Source: Pelagibacteraceae bacterium AG-470-G21
Lineage (GTDB): Bacteria > Pseudomonadota > Alphaproteobacteria > Pelagibacterales > Pelagibacteraceae
Length of the DNA stretch: 43,086 bases
Direction of reading: 5' to 3'
Assembly: GCA_003211555.1 (NCBI GenBank)
Contig: QCSH01000009.1
Coordinates: 1 to 43,086 of the forward strand
Shown: positions 9,602-16,764 of the stretch, piece after piece
Layout of the letters: each line of letters begins with the position of its first letter
Position numbering within the stretch: position 1 is the first letter of the stretch
Notes under the pieces: model-generated
What the model saw: the letters and a program-made list of their open reading frames with translations, nothing else
Told to the model about the DNA's origin: nothing
Database searches by the model: none
Translations under genes and position numbers: made by a program

Positions 9602-11073
9602 TATTTTCCTTTCATTATTAGATTTTTAATTGGTCTGTAAAATAAACTTAAAAAAGTTAATGCAAAAAATACTAGTACTATTGGTCTAGTGAAAAACATA
9701 AATATATTTTGATCAAAAATTATTATTGACTGAGCTAGTGAATTTTCAACTAGTTCTCCAAGTACAATTCCCATTATAATTGGTGCAGGAGAAAAACCAT
9801 ATCTCCTTAAAAAGAACCCAGCTACACCTGAAATTAACATAATATAAACATCTACCATTGATTGGGACAAACCATAAGATCCAACTAAGCAAAATACAAA
9901 AACTGACGGCCATAAATAACCTCTTGGTATTAATGATATTCTTGAAAATATTTTTGCTCCAAGCAACCCAAAAATTAGAAATATAAAGTTAGCCAATAAC
10001 ATTCCGTAAAAAATTGTGTACAAAAGATCAGGTTGCTGTTCAAATAGATAAGGGCCAGCTCTTAAACCGTGAATTTGAAAACCACCTAAAATCACTGCAG
10101 TCGTTGCTGAACCTGGAATACCTAAAGCAAGAGTTGGTATCATAGCTCCACCAGTTGCTGCATTATTTGCAGATTCTGGCGCAGCAACACCTTCTATTTC
10201 GCCTTTGCCAAAATTATCCTTATTTTTAGACCATCTTCTGGCTTCATTATATCCAATCATTGCACTAACCGTTCCTCCCTCAGCAGGAAGAATACCAATA
10301 AATGTTCCAATGCCTGAAGATCTTAGAATTGTCTTTGCGCAATTTTTAAATTCTGAAATTGAGGGAAGCTTAATTGCTGAAAATTTAATCCTCTCTAATA
10401 GTAATTCACTTTTAGATGCTTGAACCAAAATCTCAGACATTGCAAATAAACCTATTAAGACTGGAACAAAGCTTATTCCCTCAAATAATTCTGCTACTCC
10501 AAATGTAAACCTTGATACACCAGTTGTTAAATGAACTCCTATTGTTGCAACAAACAAACCAATTAAACCACCAATTAAATTTTTTACAGGGGATTTAGAA
10601 CTGATTGATGCAAGCATGGATAATCCAAAAATTGCTAGTGCAAAATACTCTGGCGGACCAAACTTATATGCAATTCTGGCCAAAGTTGGTGCGAAAATAA
10701 TTAACACAATAAGAGATAGTATTCCTCCAACCACACTTGATACAGCTGCCATTCCTAAGGCTCTTCCAGCTTCACCTTTTTGCGCCATTGGAAATCCATC
10801 AAATGCAGTAGCAGCAGCTGGTGGAGCTCCTGGAGCATTGATTAATATTGCAGTTATTGAACCACCAAAAGTGCCTCCACAATATAATGCAGCCATTGCA
10901 GCTATTGCTTGGCTCGGCTCTAGGTAAATTGTAAAAGGTAATAATAATGCAATTGCCATACCTGAACTTAATCCTGGTAGTGCACCTATTAAAACTCCAA
11001 CAATAGTAGAACCTAAAATAAGACCAAATGTTGTATAATTTAGAATTAAAGAAATATTAGACAAAAAATCCAT
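9601..11073 (-). CDS. tctA: TctA-family large permease of a tripartite tricarboxylate transporter
   Basis: This is the large membrane subunit of a TTT transporter, which moves carboxylates into the cell using an ion gradient. The 490-residue protein has about 11-12 hydrophobic segments. It shows the family signatures ALPGLSSGMAIALLLPFTI near residue 32, then YCGGTFGGSITAILIN and TAFDGFPMAQKGEAGRALG (about 63-107), plus a second copy-like GGAMIPTLALGIPGSATTAV near 310, consistent with internal repeat topology. It overlaps tctB upstream and the MmgE/PrpD gene downstream by one base each. The substrate is unknown; TTT systems carry citrate, tartrate, terephthalate and other carboxylates. The downstream enzyme argues for a tri- or dicarboxylate. 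Confidence 0.92.
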   Translation of the reverse strand: MDFLSNISLILNYTTFGLILGSTIVGVLIGALPGLSSGMAIALLLPFTIYLEPSQAIAAMAALYCGGTFGGSITAILINAPGAPPAAATAFDGFPMAQKGEAGRALGMAAVSSVVGGILSLIVLIIFAPTLARIAYKFGPPEYFALAIFGLSMLASISSKSPVKNLIGGLIGLFVATIGVHLTTGVSRFTFGVAELFEGISFVPVLIGLFAMSEILVQASKSELLLERIKFSAIKLPSISEFKNCAKTILRSSGIGTFIGILPAEGGTVSAMIGYNEARRWSKNKDNFGKGEIEGVAAPESANNAATGGAMIPTLALGIPGSATTAVILGGFQIHGLRAGPYLFEQQPDLLYTIFYGMLLANFIFLIFGLLGAKIFSRISLIPRGYLWPSVFVFCLVGSYGLSQSMVDVYIMLISGVAGFFLRRYGFSPAPIIMGIVLGELVENSLAQSIIIFDQNIFMFFTRPIVLVFFALTFLSLFYRPIKNLIMKGK

Positions 11074-11537
11074 TAGTAGAAATTCCTTATTATGAATTCC
11101 TCAAGAATTCCTTGTGGAAATTTTAGTTGTAGAACTAATGTAAAAAAAACAAATACAAATATTGATATTACAAGAGAATAAAAAAATATTTTTATATAAT
11201 CTTTCCTTTGCCACAAAATTGGCATTACAAGTGTGTATAAAAATATAGAGATAAAAAAACCTAATTTATCTGCTATCAAAACTATAAAAAGAGTATAACC
11301 AAATGTAATGAAGGCGTTTCTTCTAATTAGTTCTTTTGTTTCAGACTTTAACTTCTTATTTTGGACTAATTGAAATACAGACAGAAAAATTATTAATGAA
11401 AAAATTAATCTAGGCATCATTGTAGGTTGCATACCTTGTGCCAATATTTCCGGTACTTCATCAAATGTGAAAGTATATCCAAATAATGCGACAGAAATAA
11501 TAATTATTACACTAAGAATTTTTATATCTTTTATCAT
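11073..11537 (-). CDS. tctB: TctB-family small permease of a tripartite tricarboxylate transporter
   Basis: This 154-residue protein has four predicted hydrophobic segments (about residues 8-25, 40-57, 74-98 and 112-140), the layout and size of the small TTT subunit. TctB proteins are poorly conserved, so the call rests on position between tctC and tctA, size and topology. It is translationally coupled to tctA by a one-base overlap. A stem-loop lies in the 46 bp separating it from tctC. No Shine-Dalgarno sequence is visible before its ATG (the leader reads GTTAGTCACCACA), so its translation may be weak compared with that of the binding protein gene. Confidence 0.85.
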   Translation of the reverse strand: MIKDIKILSVIIIISVALFGYTFTFDEVPEILAQGMQPTMMPRLIFSLIIFLSVFQLVQNKKLKSETKELIRRNAFITFGYTLFIVLIADKLGFFISIFLYTLVMPILWQRKDYIKIFFYSLVISIFVFVFFTLVLQLKFPQGILEEFIIRNFY

Positions 11538-11546
11538 TGTGGTGAC

Positions 11547-11571
11547 TAACGGGGGATCTACTCCCCCGCTA
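11547..11571 (-). promoter_or_regulatory. GC-rich stem-loop between tctC and tctB
   Basis: In the transcribed (minus) strand, an almost all-GC stem CGGGGGA/TCCCCCG (7 bp, loop GTAGA) is extended at its base by a G-U, an A-U and a U-A pair, giving about 10 bp. It sits in an otherwise AT-rich genome directly after the tctC stop. No T-tract follows, so it is not a canonical intrinsic terminator. It is well placed to protect the 3' end of a tctC message from exonucleases or to slow read-through into the permease genes, so that binding protein exceeds permease. The structure is visible; the role is inferred. Confidence 0.75.
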
Positions 11572-11583
11572 TTATTTTTGATA

Positions 11584-12555
11584 TTATTTAGCTAAACCTA
11601 AACTTACTAAAGCTGCACGTGCTTCTTTGTAAATAGATTTAATTTCTGCATCCCATGCTGCTGCTCCTGCAACACTAGATGAGTCTAATCCAGCACCTTG
11701 TAGGTAGTTTTGATAAACTGGATGCTTCATAGCTTTTAAGAAACCTTTTTCAAGAGTATTGATAGTTTCTTGTGGCGTTCCTTTAAGAACAACTACACCT
11801 CTAACGGTAGCAAATGATGCATTGATCCCCTTCTCTTTTAAAGTAGGAGTATCTGGTAAAGCTGACATTCTTTGATCAGACATTACTGCTAATACTCTTA
11901 ATTCACCTGCATCTAATTGATCTTTACCTTCATCTAAATTTAATCCAGCAGCCTCAATTTGATTTCCAACCAAGCTAGTCATTATAGCTCCACCACCTTC
12001 GAATGGTACAAAAGCAATTTTTGTTTTTGCTTCTCTTGAAAAAATTAAACCTGAAATATGGTCAACACTTCCAACGTTTGTTCCACCATACTTAATTGGC
12101 TTTTTGTTTCCTGCTTTAATCAAATCTTCAATGGTTTTGTAAGGGCTTTTTGCATTTACAAATATAACAATTGGATCAACTGTTGTTCTTGCAACACCCA
12201 CAAAGTCATCAATTTTTAATTCAGCATTTCCTCTAGCCATTCTAAATAAGTGAGTTGGAGTAATTGCTAGGACAGTATGACCGTCTCTTGGCTTTGATTT
12301 AACATAAGCCATAGCTTTGTTACCACTGTCTCCTTTTTTTGGAGTGATGTAAGCATTATTTTTTAAATTTTTTCTTGTTCTAATAAGCAACATTCTAGCA
12401 GTTGTATCTGTACCACCACCTAATCCAGCATGTGTTACAACTTCAATAGGTTTTGAAGGAAAACCATGGCCATCAGCGACAGCTATATTTCCTAACCCAA
12501 TAAATGAAGTTACTACCAATATTGCACTTAGAAGCAAATTGAACGTTTTTTTCAT
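11584..12555 (-). CDS. tctC: TctC-family periplasmic binding protein of a TTT transporter
   Basis: This is the extracytoplasmic solute receptor that delivers the ligand to TctAB. The 323-residue protein has a Sec signal peptide (MKK, hydrophobic core about residues 5-24, cleavage near AVADG). The mature start FPSKPIEVVTHAGLGGGTD is the classic TctC/Bug phosphate-loop-like ligand region. VGSVDHISGLIF and FVPFEGGGAIMTSLVGNQI are further family motifs. The ligand is unknown, probably a carboxylate. The ATG is preceded by AAGAGAGGAAATA, a good Shine-Dalgarno context shared base for base with the second tctC gene of this window. The gene diverges from the alternative oxidase gene across a 142 bp region with repeated AGGT/ACCT half-sites. 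Confidence 0.92.
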   Translation of the reverse strand: MKKTFNLLLSAILVVTSFIGLGNIAVADGHGFPSKPIEVVTHAGLGGGTDTTARMLLIRTRKNLKNNAYITPKKGDSGNKAMAYVKSKPRDGHTVLAITPTHLFRMARGNAELKIDDFVGVARTTVDPIVIFVNAKSPYKTIEDLIKAGNKKPIKYGGTNVGSVDHISGLIFSREAKTKIAFVPFEGGGAIMTSLVGNQIEAAGLNLDEGKDQLDAGELRVLAVMSDQRMSALPDTPTLKEKGINASFATVRGVVVLKGTPQETINTLEKGFLKAMKHPVYQNYLQGAGLDSSSVAGAAAWDAEIKSIYKEARAALVSLGLAK

Positions 12556-12594
12556 TATTTCCTCTCTTAAGTTAATAAAGAATTAAACCAAAGT

Positions 12595-12665
12595 GACCTT
12601 CTTAATACAAGGTCCAATTAACCACACCTATTGGAGTTTTAGAAGATAGGTCTAACTTACCTATT
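12595..12665. promoter_or_regulatory. Candidate operator array of AGGT/ACCT half-sites between tctC and the oxidase gene
   Basis: Two perfect 6-bp dyads lie here: GACCTT-N8-AAGGTC at 12595-12614 and ATAGGT-N7-ACCTAT at 12646-12664. A partial dyad, AGGT-N7-ACC, shares the right arm of the first. ACCTATT also occurs at 12626-12632 and 12659-12665, 33 bp apart. Several GC-containing half-sites in one AT-rich divergent intergenic region suggest a transcription factor binding region controlling tctC, the oxidase or both. The regulator is not identifiable from this. Confidence 0.45.
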
Positions 12666-12697
12666 TAAAAATATTAAATAATCGCCATATATAACTA

Positions 12698-13360
12698 ATG
12701 GAAAATTTAAATAGGCATCATAGACCTCTAAATTTAAGTGATAAAATTGCTTTTGCATTTACAAAATTTTTAAGATTCTTGGCTGATACTTTTTTCAAAA
12801 AAAAGTATGGGCATAGAGCTGTGGTCTTAGAAACTGTAGCTGCTGTACCAGGTATGGTGGCTGGAATGTTGTTACATTTAAAATCTTTAAGAAAAATGCA
12901 AGACGACAAAGGTTGGATCAAAATTCTACTTGATGAAGCTGCAAATGAAAGAATGCATTTAATGACTTTTATTAAAATTGCAAAACCTACCTTTATAGAA
13001 AGATTAATTATAATGATTGCACAATTTATATTTATTTTGATGTATCTGTTTATATATTTAATATCACAGAAGACTGCTCATAGAATTGTTGGGTATTTTG
13101 AAGAAGAAGCCGTCATAAGTTACACTGAGTACTTAAATGAAATAGAAGAAGGTAAAATTGAAAATATTAAGGCTCCTGAGATAGCAATAAATTACTGGAA
13201 CCTTCCGTTAAATTCTAGACTAAAAGATGTAGTAAAAGTGATAAGAGACGATGAAGCTGGGCATAGGGATGTGAATCATAGTTTTGCTGACATTTTAAAC
13301 ACAAAGAAGAATAAAGTTTTTAATGAAGAAGAAAATTATAAAGACAAAGAAAAAGTTTAA
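12698..13360 (+). CDS. aox: Alternative oxidase (ubiquinol oxidase, di-iron)
   Basis: This is a membrane-associated quinol oxidase that reduces oxygen to water without pumping protons. The 220-residue protein carries the di-iron ligands in their usual order: Glu45 in LETVAAVPGM, Glu84 and His87 in NERMHLM, the glutamates of YFEEEAVISYT (135-137), and Glu186/His189 in RDDEAGHRDVNH. Hydrophobic stretches at about 45-60 and 103-123 are the interfacial or membrane-anchoring regions. Mitochondrial forms are longer because of a targeting peptide, so this length suits a bacterial AOX. It diverges from tctC, and no clear Shine-Dalgarno sequence precedes the ATG. A likely job is to drain electrons when the cytochrome chain is limited, for example by light, iron or nitric oxide; that is inference. 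Confidence 0.93.
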   Translation: MENLNRHHRPLNLSDKIAFAFTKFLRFLADTFFKKKYGHRAVVLETVAAVPGMVAGMLLHLKSLRKMQDDKGWIKILLDEAANERMHLMTFIKIAKPTFIERLIIMIAQFIFILMYLFIYLISQKTAHRIVGYFEEEAVISYTEYLNEIEEGKIENIKAPEIAINYWNLPLNSRLKDVVKVIRDDEAGHRDVNHSFADILNTKKNKVFNEEENYKDKEKV

Positions 13361-13406
13361 TTATTTAAATTTACTTGGTTAATTATCTATACTGTTAAAA
13401 TATATT

Positions 13407-13655
13407 CTATTTAATTTGTTTTTGTTTATACAAAGAAACGCCTTTTTCAATTTTGTTTTTATAAGACATTTTAAAACTCTCTAACTGCCAACCTGAAAGC
13501 CTGTTTTCGATTTCTTTTAGATTGTTATTTTTCCAATCATCTGTTGTTTCGGGGTCTTTCCAAATTTTCTTTTCTTCATCGGATCTACCGCATCCATAGC
13601 ATAAGCCTGATACAGGATCAGTCTTACATATACTTATGCATGGACTTACAATCAT
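13407..13655 (-). CDS. DUF1289 family small cysteine-containing protein
   Basis: This 82-residue protein begins MIVSPCISICKTDPVSGLCYGCGR. The pattern CxxxC...GxCxGCGR is diagnostic of DUF1289, a small family with four conserved cysteines that probably bind an iron-sulfur cluster or zinc. No biochemical function is established. It starts 6 bp after the nrdB stop on the same strand and may be co-transcribed with the ribonucleotide reductase genes. The C-terminal half is lysine-rich and variable. The gene ends 46 bp from the converging oxidase gene; nothing recognisable lies between them. Confidence 0.85.
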   Translation of the reverse strand: MIVSPCISICKTDPVSGLCYGCGRSDEEKKIWKDPETTDDWKNNNLKEIENRLSGWQLESFKMSYKNKIEKGVSLYKQKQIK

Positions 13656-13661
13656 TAACTA

Positions 13662-14675
13662 TTAGGAAAATGCATCAATCCAGCTACCCTGTGTAGATGC
13701 TTTTGAATATTCAGTAGCTCTTCCTTCAAAGAAGTTCATATGCTCTACTGCATTTAACATCGTATCTAACCAAGTTAGAGGATTTTTCTTAATATCATAA
13801 ATTGGCTCTAAACCTAATTGAGACAATCTTCTGTTTCCAATAAATCTTATGTAGTCTTTAACTTCTTGTGCAGTTAAACCTTGCATTGGACCCATTTCAA
13901 AAGCTAAATCGATAAACGCATCTTCATGCTCAATTATTGTTCTGCAAGCTTCATAAAGTTCTTTTTTAAGTTGTGGAGTCCATATTTCAGGATTTTCTTT
14001 AATGAACTCTTTAAAAATTCGTATCATAGAATTACAATGAAGAGTTTCATCTCTTACTGACCAAGTTACTATCTGACCCATTCCTTTAAGTTTATTGTGT
14101 CTTGGAAAGTTTAATAAAATTGCAAAACTTGCAAACAATTGAAGTCCTTCAGTAAAAGCACTAAATACAGCTACTGTTTTTGCAATATCTTCTTTTGAGT
14201 TTACATTAAAGTTTTGCATGTAATCATATTTATCCTTCATCTCTTTATACTTCATGAATGCGGAGTATTCAGACTCAGGCATACCAATAGTATCTAATAG
14301 ATGCGAATAAGCAGCTACATGAACTGTCTCCATAGATGCAAATGCTGTCATCATCATCAAAACTTCAGTTGGTTTAAAAACAGAAGTGTAATGTCTTAAA
14401 TAACAGTTGTTAACTTCTACATCAGCTTGAGTAAAAAATCTAAAAATCTGGGTTAATAAATTTTTTTCTGATTGTGATAAGTTTTTTTGCCAATCTCTAA
14501 CATCATCACCTAGTGGAACTTCTTCTGGTAACCAGTGAATTCTTTGTTGAGTTAACCAGGCATCGTAACACCACGGATACCTAAATGGTTTGTAAACAGG
14601 GTTCTCTACTAGTAATCCCATTTTTTTTGGTTCGATAATTTTTTGTTTTGCTTCTTTTAGATTTTCTACTGACAT
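13662..14675 (-). CDS. nrdB: Ribonucleoside-diphosphate reductase, beta subunit (class I)
   Basis: NrdB houses the di-metal cofactor and tyrosyl radical that start ribonucleotide reduction. Counting from the ATG at 14675 gives 337 residues. Metal ligands Asp85, Glu116, His119 (in METVHVAAY), Glu176 (in FTEGLQLF), Glu210 and His213 (in RDETLHCN) are all present, and the radical Tyr is at 123, spaced as in E. coli NrdB (Glu115/His118/Tyr122). An upstream in-frame GTG at 14684 is open, but it sits against the GAGGAG Shine-Dalgarno sequence, which is ideally spaced 8 nt before the ATG at 14675; I therefore chose the ATG. The gene overlaps the end of nrdA by 10 bp, so translation is coupled. Confidence 0.95.
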   Translation of the reverse strand: MSVENLKEAKQKIIEPKKMGLLVENPVYKPFRYPWCYDAWLTQQRIHWLPEEVPLGDDVRDWQKNLSQSEKNLLTQIFRFFTQADVEVNNCYLRHYTSVFKPTEVLMMMTAFASMETVHVAAYSHLLDTIGMPESEYSAFMKYKEMKDKYDYMQNFNVNSKEDIAKTVAVFSAFTEGLQLFASFAILLNFPRHNKLKGMGQIVTWSVRDETLHCNSMIRIFKEFIKENPEIWTPQLKKELYEACRTIIEHEDAFIDLAFEMGPMQGLTAQEVKDYIRFIGNRRLSQLGLEPIYDIKKNPLTWLDTMLNAVEHMNFFEGRATEYSKASTQGSWIDAFS

Positions 14676-16603
14676 GATAAACACTCCTCGTATTCTGGTT
14701 GTTGATTTTCTTGTTTTTTTGATTTGTAAACATTTGTAGTTACATCTGTAGAACTTGCATCATTTACATTTTCCGCTCTTTGTATTGATTTAGATCTGCA
14801 GTAATAAAGACTCTTCAAACCTTTTTTCCATGCTTGGAAATGAATTTGGTGCAAGTCTCTTTTGTGAATGTCTGCAGGTATAAATATATTTATTGATTGT
14901 GCTTGTGAAATATGAGGTGTTCTATCAGCACCCAATTCTACAATCCATTTCTGATCTAGCTCAAAAGCTGTTTTAAATACATCTTTTTCTTGTTGTGTTA
15001 AGAAATCAAGATGCGAAACAGAACCTTGGTTAGTTGTAATAGAAGACCAAGTATCATCATCGTTTTTGCCGTGTGTATCTAACAATTTGCTTAAGTACTT
15101 ATTTCTTACATTAAATGATCCAGATAATGTTTTGTGTGTATAGCTGTTTGCGGCTATTGGTTCAATCCCTGGAGATGTTCCTCCACAAATGATTGAAATT
15201 GAAGCGGTAGGAGCTATCGCAGTTTTATTTGAAAATCTTTCATTAATTCCGTAGTCTGCAGCATCTGGGCATGCACCTCTTTCCTCAGCTAAATCTTTTG
15301 ATGACTGATCAACTTGTTTTTGAATGTTTTCAAATATTTTTTTATTCCAAACTTTGCTCATTACAGACTCGAATGGGATCATTTTTTGTTGAAAAAATGA
15401 ATGGAGACCCATTACACCTAAACCCACACTTCTTTCTTTTAAAGCTGCATAAGTTGCATCACTAAAAGACTCTGGTGCTTTTTCAATAAAATCGGTTAAT
15501 ACATTATCAAGAAATCTCATTACATCTGGTATAAAACTTTCATCATCTTTCCACTCATCATATGTTTCTAGATTTAGAGACGATAAACAACAAACAGCTG
15601 TTCGATCTCTGCCATCTTTATCAATACCTGTTGGTAAAGTAATTTCACTACATAGATTTGAAGTTTTTACTGTTAAACCTGCAAGTTTATGGTGTTGTGG
15701 TATCATTCTGTTAACCGTATCAATGAAAACAATATATGGCTCTCCAGTTTCAATTCTTGCAGTTAATAATCTAATCCATAAGTTTCTTGCTGAAACTGTT
15801 GATTGAACAGATTGATCTTTTGGACTTTTTAGTGCCCATTGTTCATCTAATTCTACTGCACGCATAAATGCATCTGATACTAGTACTCCGTGATGAAGAT
15901 TTAAAGATCTTCTATTCGGATCACCACCTGTTGGTCTTCTCATTTCAATGAATTCCTCAATTTCAGGATGATCAATTGGAAGATAACATGCTGCCGATCC
16001 TCTTCTCAAAGAGCCTTGGCTGATTGCCATAGTTAATGAGTCCATAACTTTAATGAAAGGGATTATTCCTGAAGTTTTACCAACTCTACCAATTTTCTCA
16101 CCAATAGATCTTAGATTTCCCCAATAACTTCCAATACCTCCACCTTTTGCTGCAAGCCAGACATTCTCACTCCAAAGATCTAGTATTCCATTTAAACTAT
16201 CACCTGCTTCGTTTAAAAAACATGAAATTGGCAATCCTCTTTTTGTTCCACCGTTTGATAAAACTGGAGTTGCTGGCATAAACCAAAGATTACTTATATA
16301 ATTATAAAGTCTTTGCGCATGTAAGTTGTCGTCTGCATAATGACTTGCTACTCTAGCAAATAAGTCCTGGAATGACTCGTTTTCACCAAGATATCTATCG
16401 CTTAATGTTGCTCTACCAAAATCAGTTAGTTTGTCATCTTTTGATCTATCAATTTTGATAGTGATGCCTTTTGAATTTTGAAATAATTCTGTGTTATTAT
16501 TTAAAGAAAATAAATCTGGTCTTTTGTCTTTATTGCTGACGTTTTCCGCTGGTTTAAAATCAGAGACAGCTTTCCTGATTGCCTGAGACAATATTTTGTT
16601 CAT
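14666..16603 (-). CDS. nrdA: Ribonucleoside-diphosphate reductase, alpha subunit (class I)
   Basis: NrdA is the catalytic subunit that reduces ribonucleoside diphosphates to deoxyribonucleotides. The 645-residue protein has the radical and redox residues: Cys128 in PISCFL, Asn316/Cys318/Glu320 in TSNLCSEI, Cys338 in AVCCLSSLNL, the SLYYCRS tyrosine pair near the C-terminus, and a flexible tail CLSC (Cys641, Cys644) that exchanges with thioredoxin or glutaredoxin. It is over 100 residues shorter than E. coli NrdA (761) because the N-terminal ATP-cone is absent, so dATP inhibition through that domain is not expected. AAGGAG five bases before the ATG supports the start. Two NrdR-like boxes lie 41-87 bp upstream. 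A pgm-family gene diverges from it. Confidence 0.95.
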   Translation of the reverse strand: MNKILSQAIRKAVSDFKPAENVSNKDKRPDLFSLNNNTELFQNSKGITIKIDRSKDDKLTDFGRATLSDRYLGENESFQDLFARVASHYADDNLHAQRLYNYISNLWFMPATPVLSNGGTKRGLPISCFLNEAGDSLNGILDLWSENVWLAAKGGGIGSYWGNLRSIGEKIGRVGKTSGIIPFIKVMDSLTMAISQGSLRRGSAACYLPIDHPEIEEFIEMRRPTGGDPNRRSLNLHHGVLVSDAFMRAVELDEQWALKSPKDQSVQSTVSARNLWIRLLTARIETGEPYIVFIDTVNRMIPQHHKLAGLTVKTSNLCSEITLPTGIDKDGRDRTAVCCLSSLNLETYDEWKDDESFIPDVMRFLDNVLTDFIEKAPESFSDATYAALKERSVGLGVMGLHSFFQQKMIPFESVMSKVWNKKIFENIQKQVDQSSKDLAEERGACPDAADYGINERFSNKTAIAPTASISIICGGTSPGIEPIAANSYTHKTLSGSFNVRNKYLSKLLDTHGKNDDDTWSSITTNQGSVSHLDFLTQQEKDVFKTAFELDQKWIVELGADRTPHISQAQSINIFIPADIHKRDLHQIHFQAWKKGLKSLYYCRSKSIQRAENVNDASSTDVTTNVYKSKKQENQQPEYEECLSCQ

Positions 16604-16643
16604 TAAACTCCTTTTTTTTCTTTATACTAAAAAATCTAGTAAA

Positions 16644-16659
16644 TAACTAGATGTAGTGT
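16644..16659. promoter_or_regulatory. NrdR-like box 1 upstream of nrdA
   Basis: The sequence TAACTAGATGTAGTGT matches 12 of 16 positions of the NrdR box consensus acaCwAtATaTwGtgt. It pairs with a second box starting 31 bp away, about three helical turns, which is the classic spacing for the ATP/dATP-sensing repressor NrdR. It lies about 41-56 bp upstream of the nrdA start. The repressor gene itself is not in the window. Confidence 0.65.
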
Positions 16660-16674
16660 GTAGATTTACCTGAT

Positions 16675-16690
16675 ATACTATATAAATTGT
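16675..16690. promoter_or_regulatory. NrdR-like box 2 upstream of nrdA
   Basis: The sequence ATACTATATAAATTGT matches 13 of 16 positions of the NrdR consensus. Box starts are 31 bp apart with 15 bp between the sites, as expected for cooperative NrdR binding on one face of DNA. The box sits between nrdA and the divergent phosphohexomutase gene but is 75 bp from the latter, so nrdA is the likelier target. Confidence 0.65.
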
Positions 16691-16764
16691 AAATCAATAG
16701 AACATTTATAGAACTTTAGGAAAATTTATCAATAAAAATTTTAAAAAAATGTACATATATCCAC

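Noticed and set aside
14676-14684. GTG start for nrdB three codons upstream
   Set aside because: The GTG lies against the GAGGAG sequence, while the ATG at 14675 has ideal spacing.
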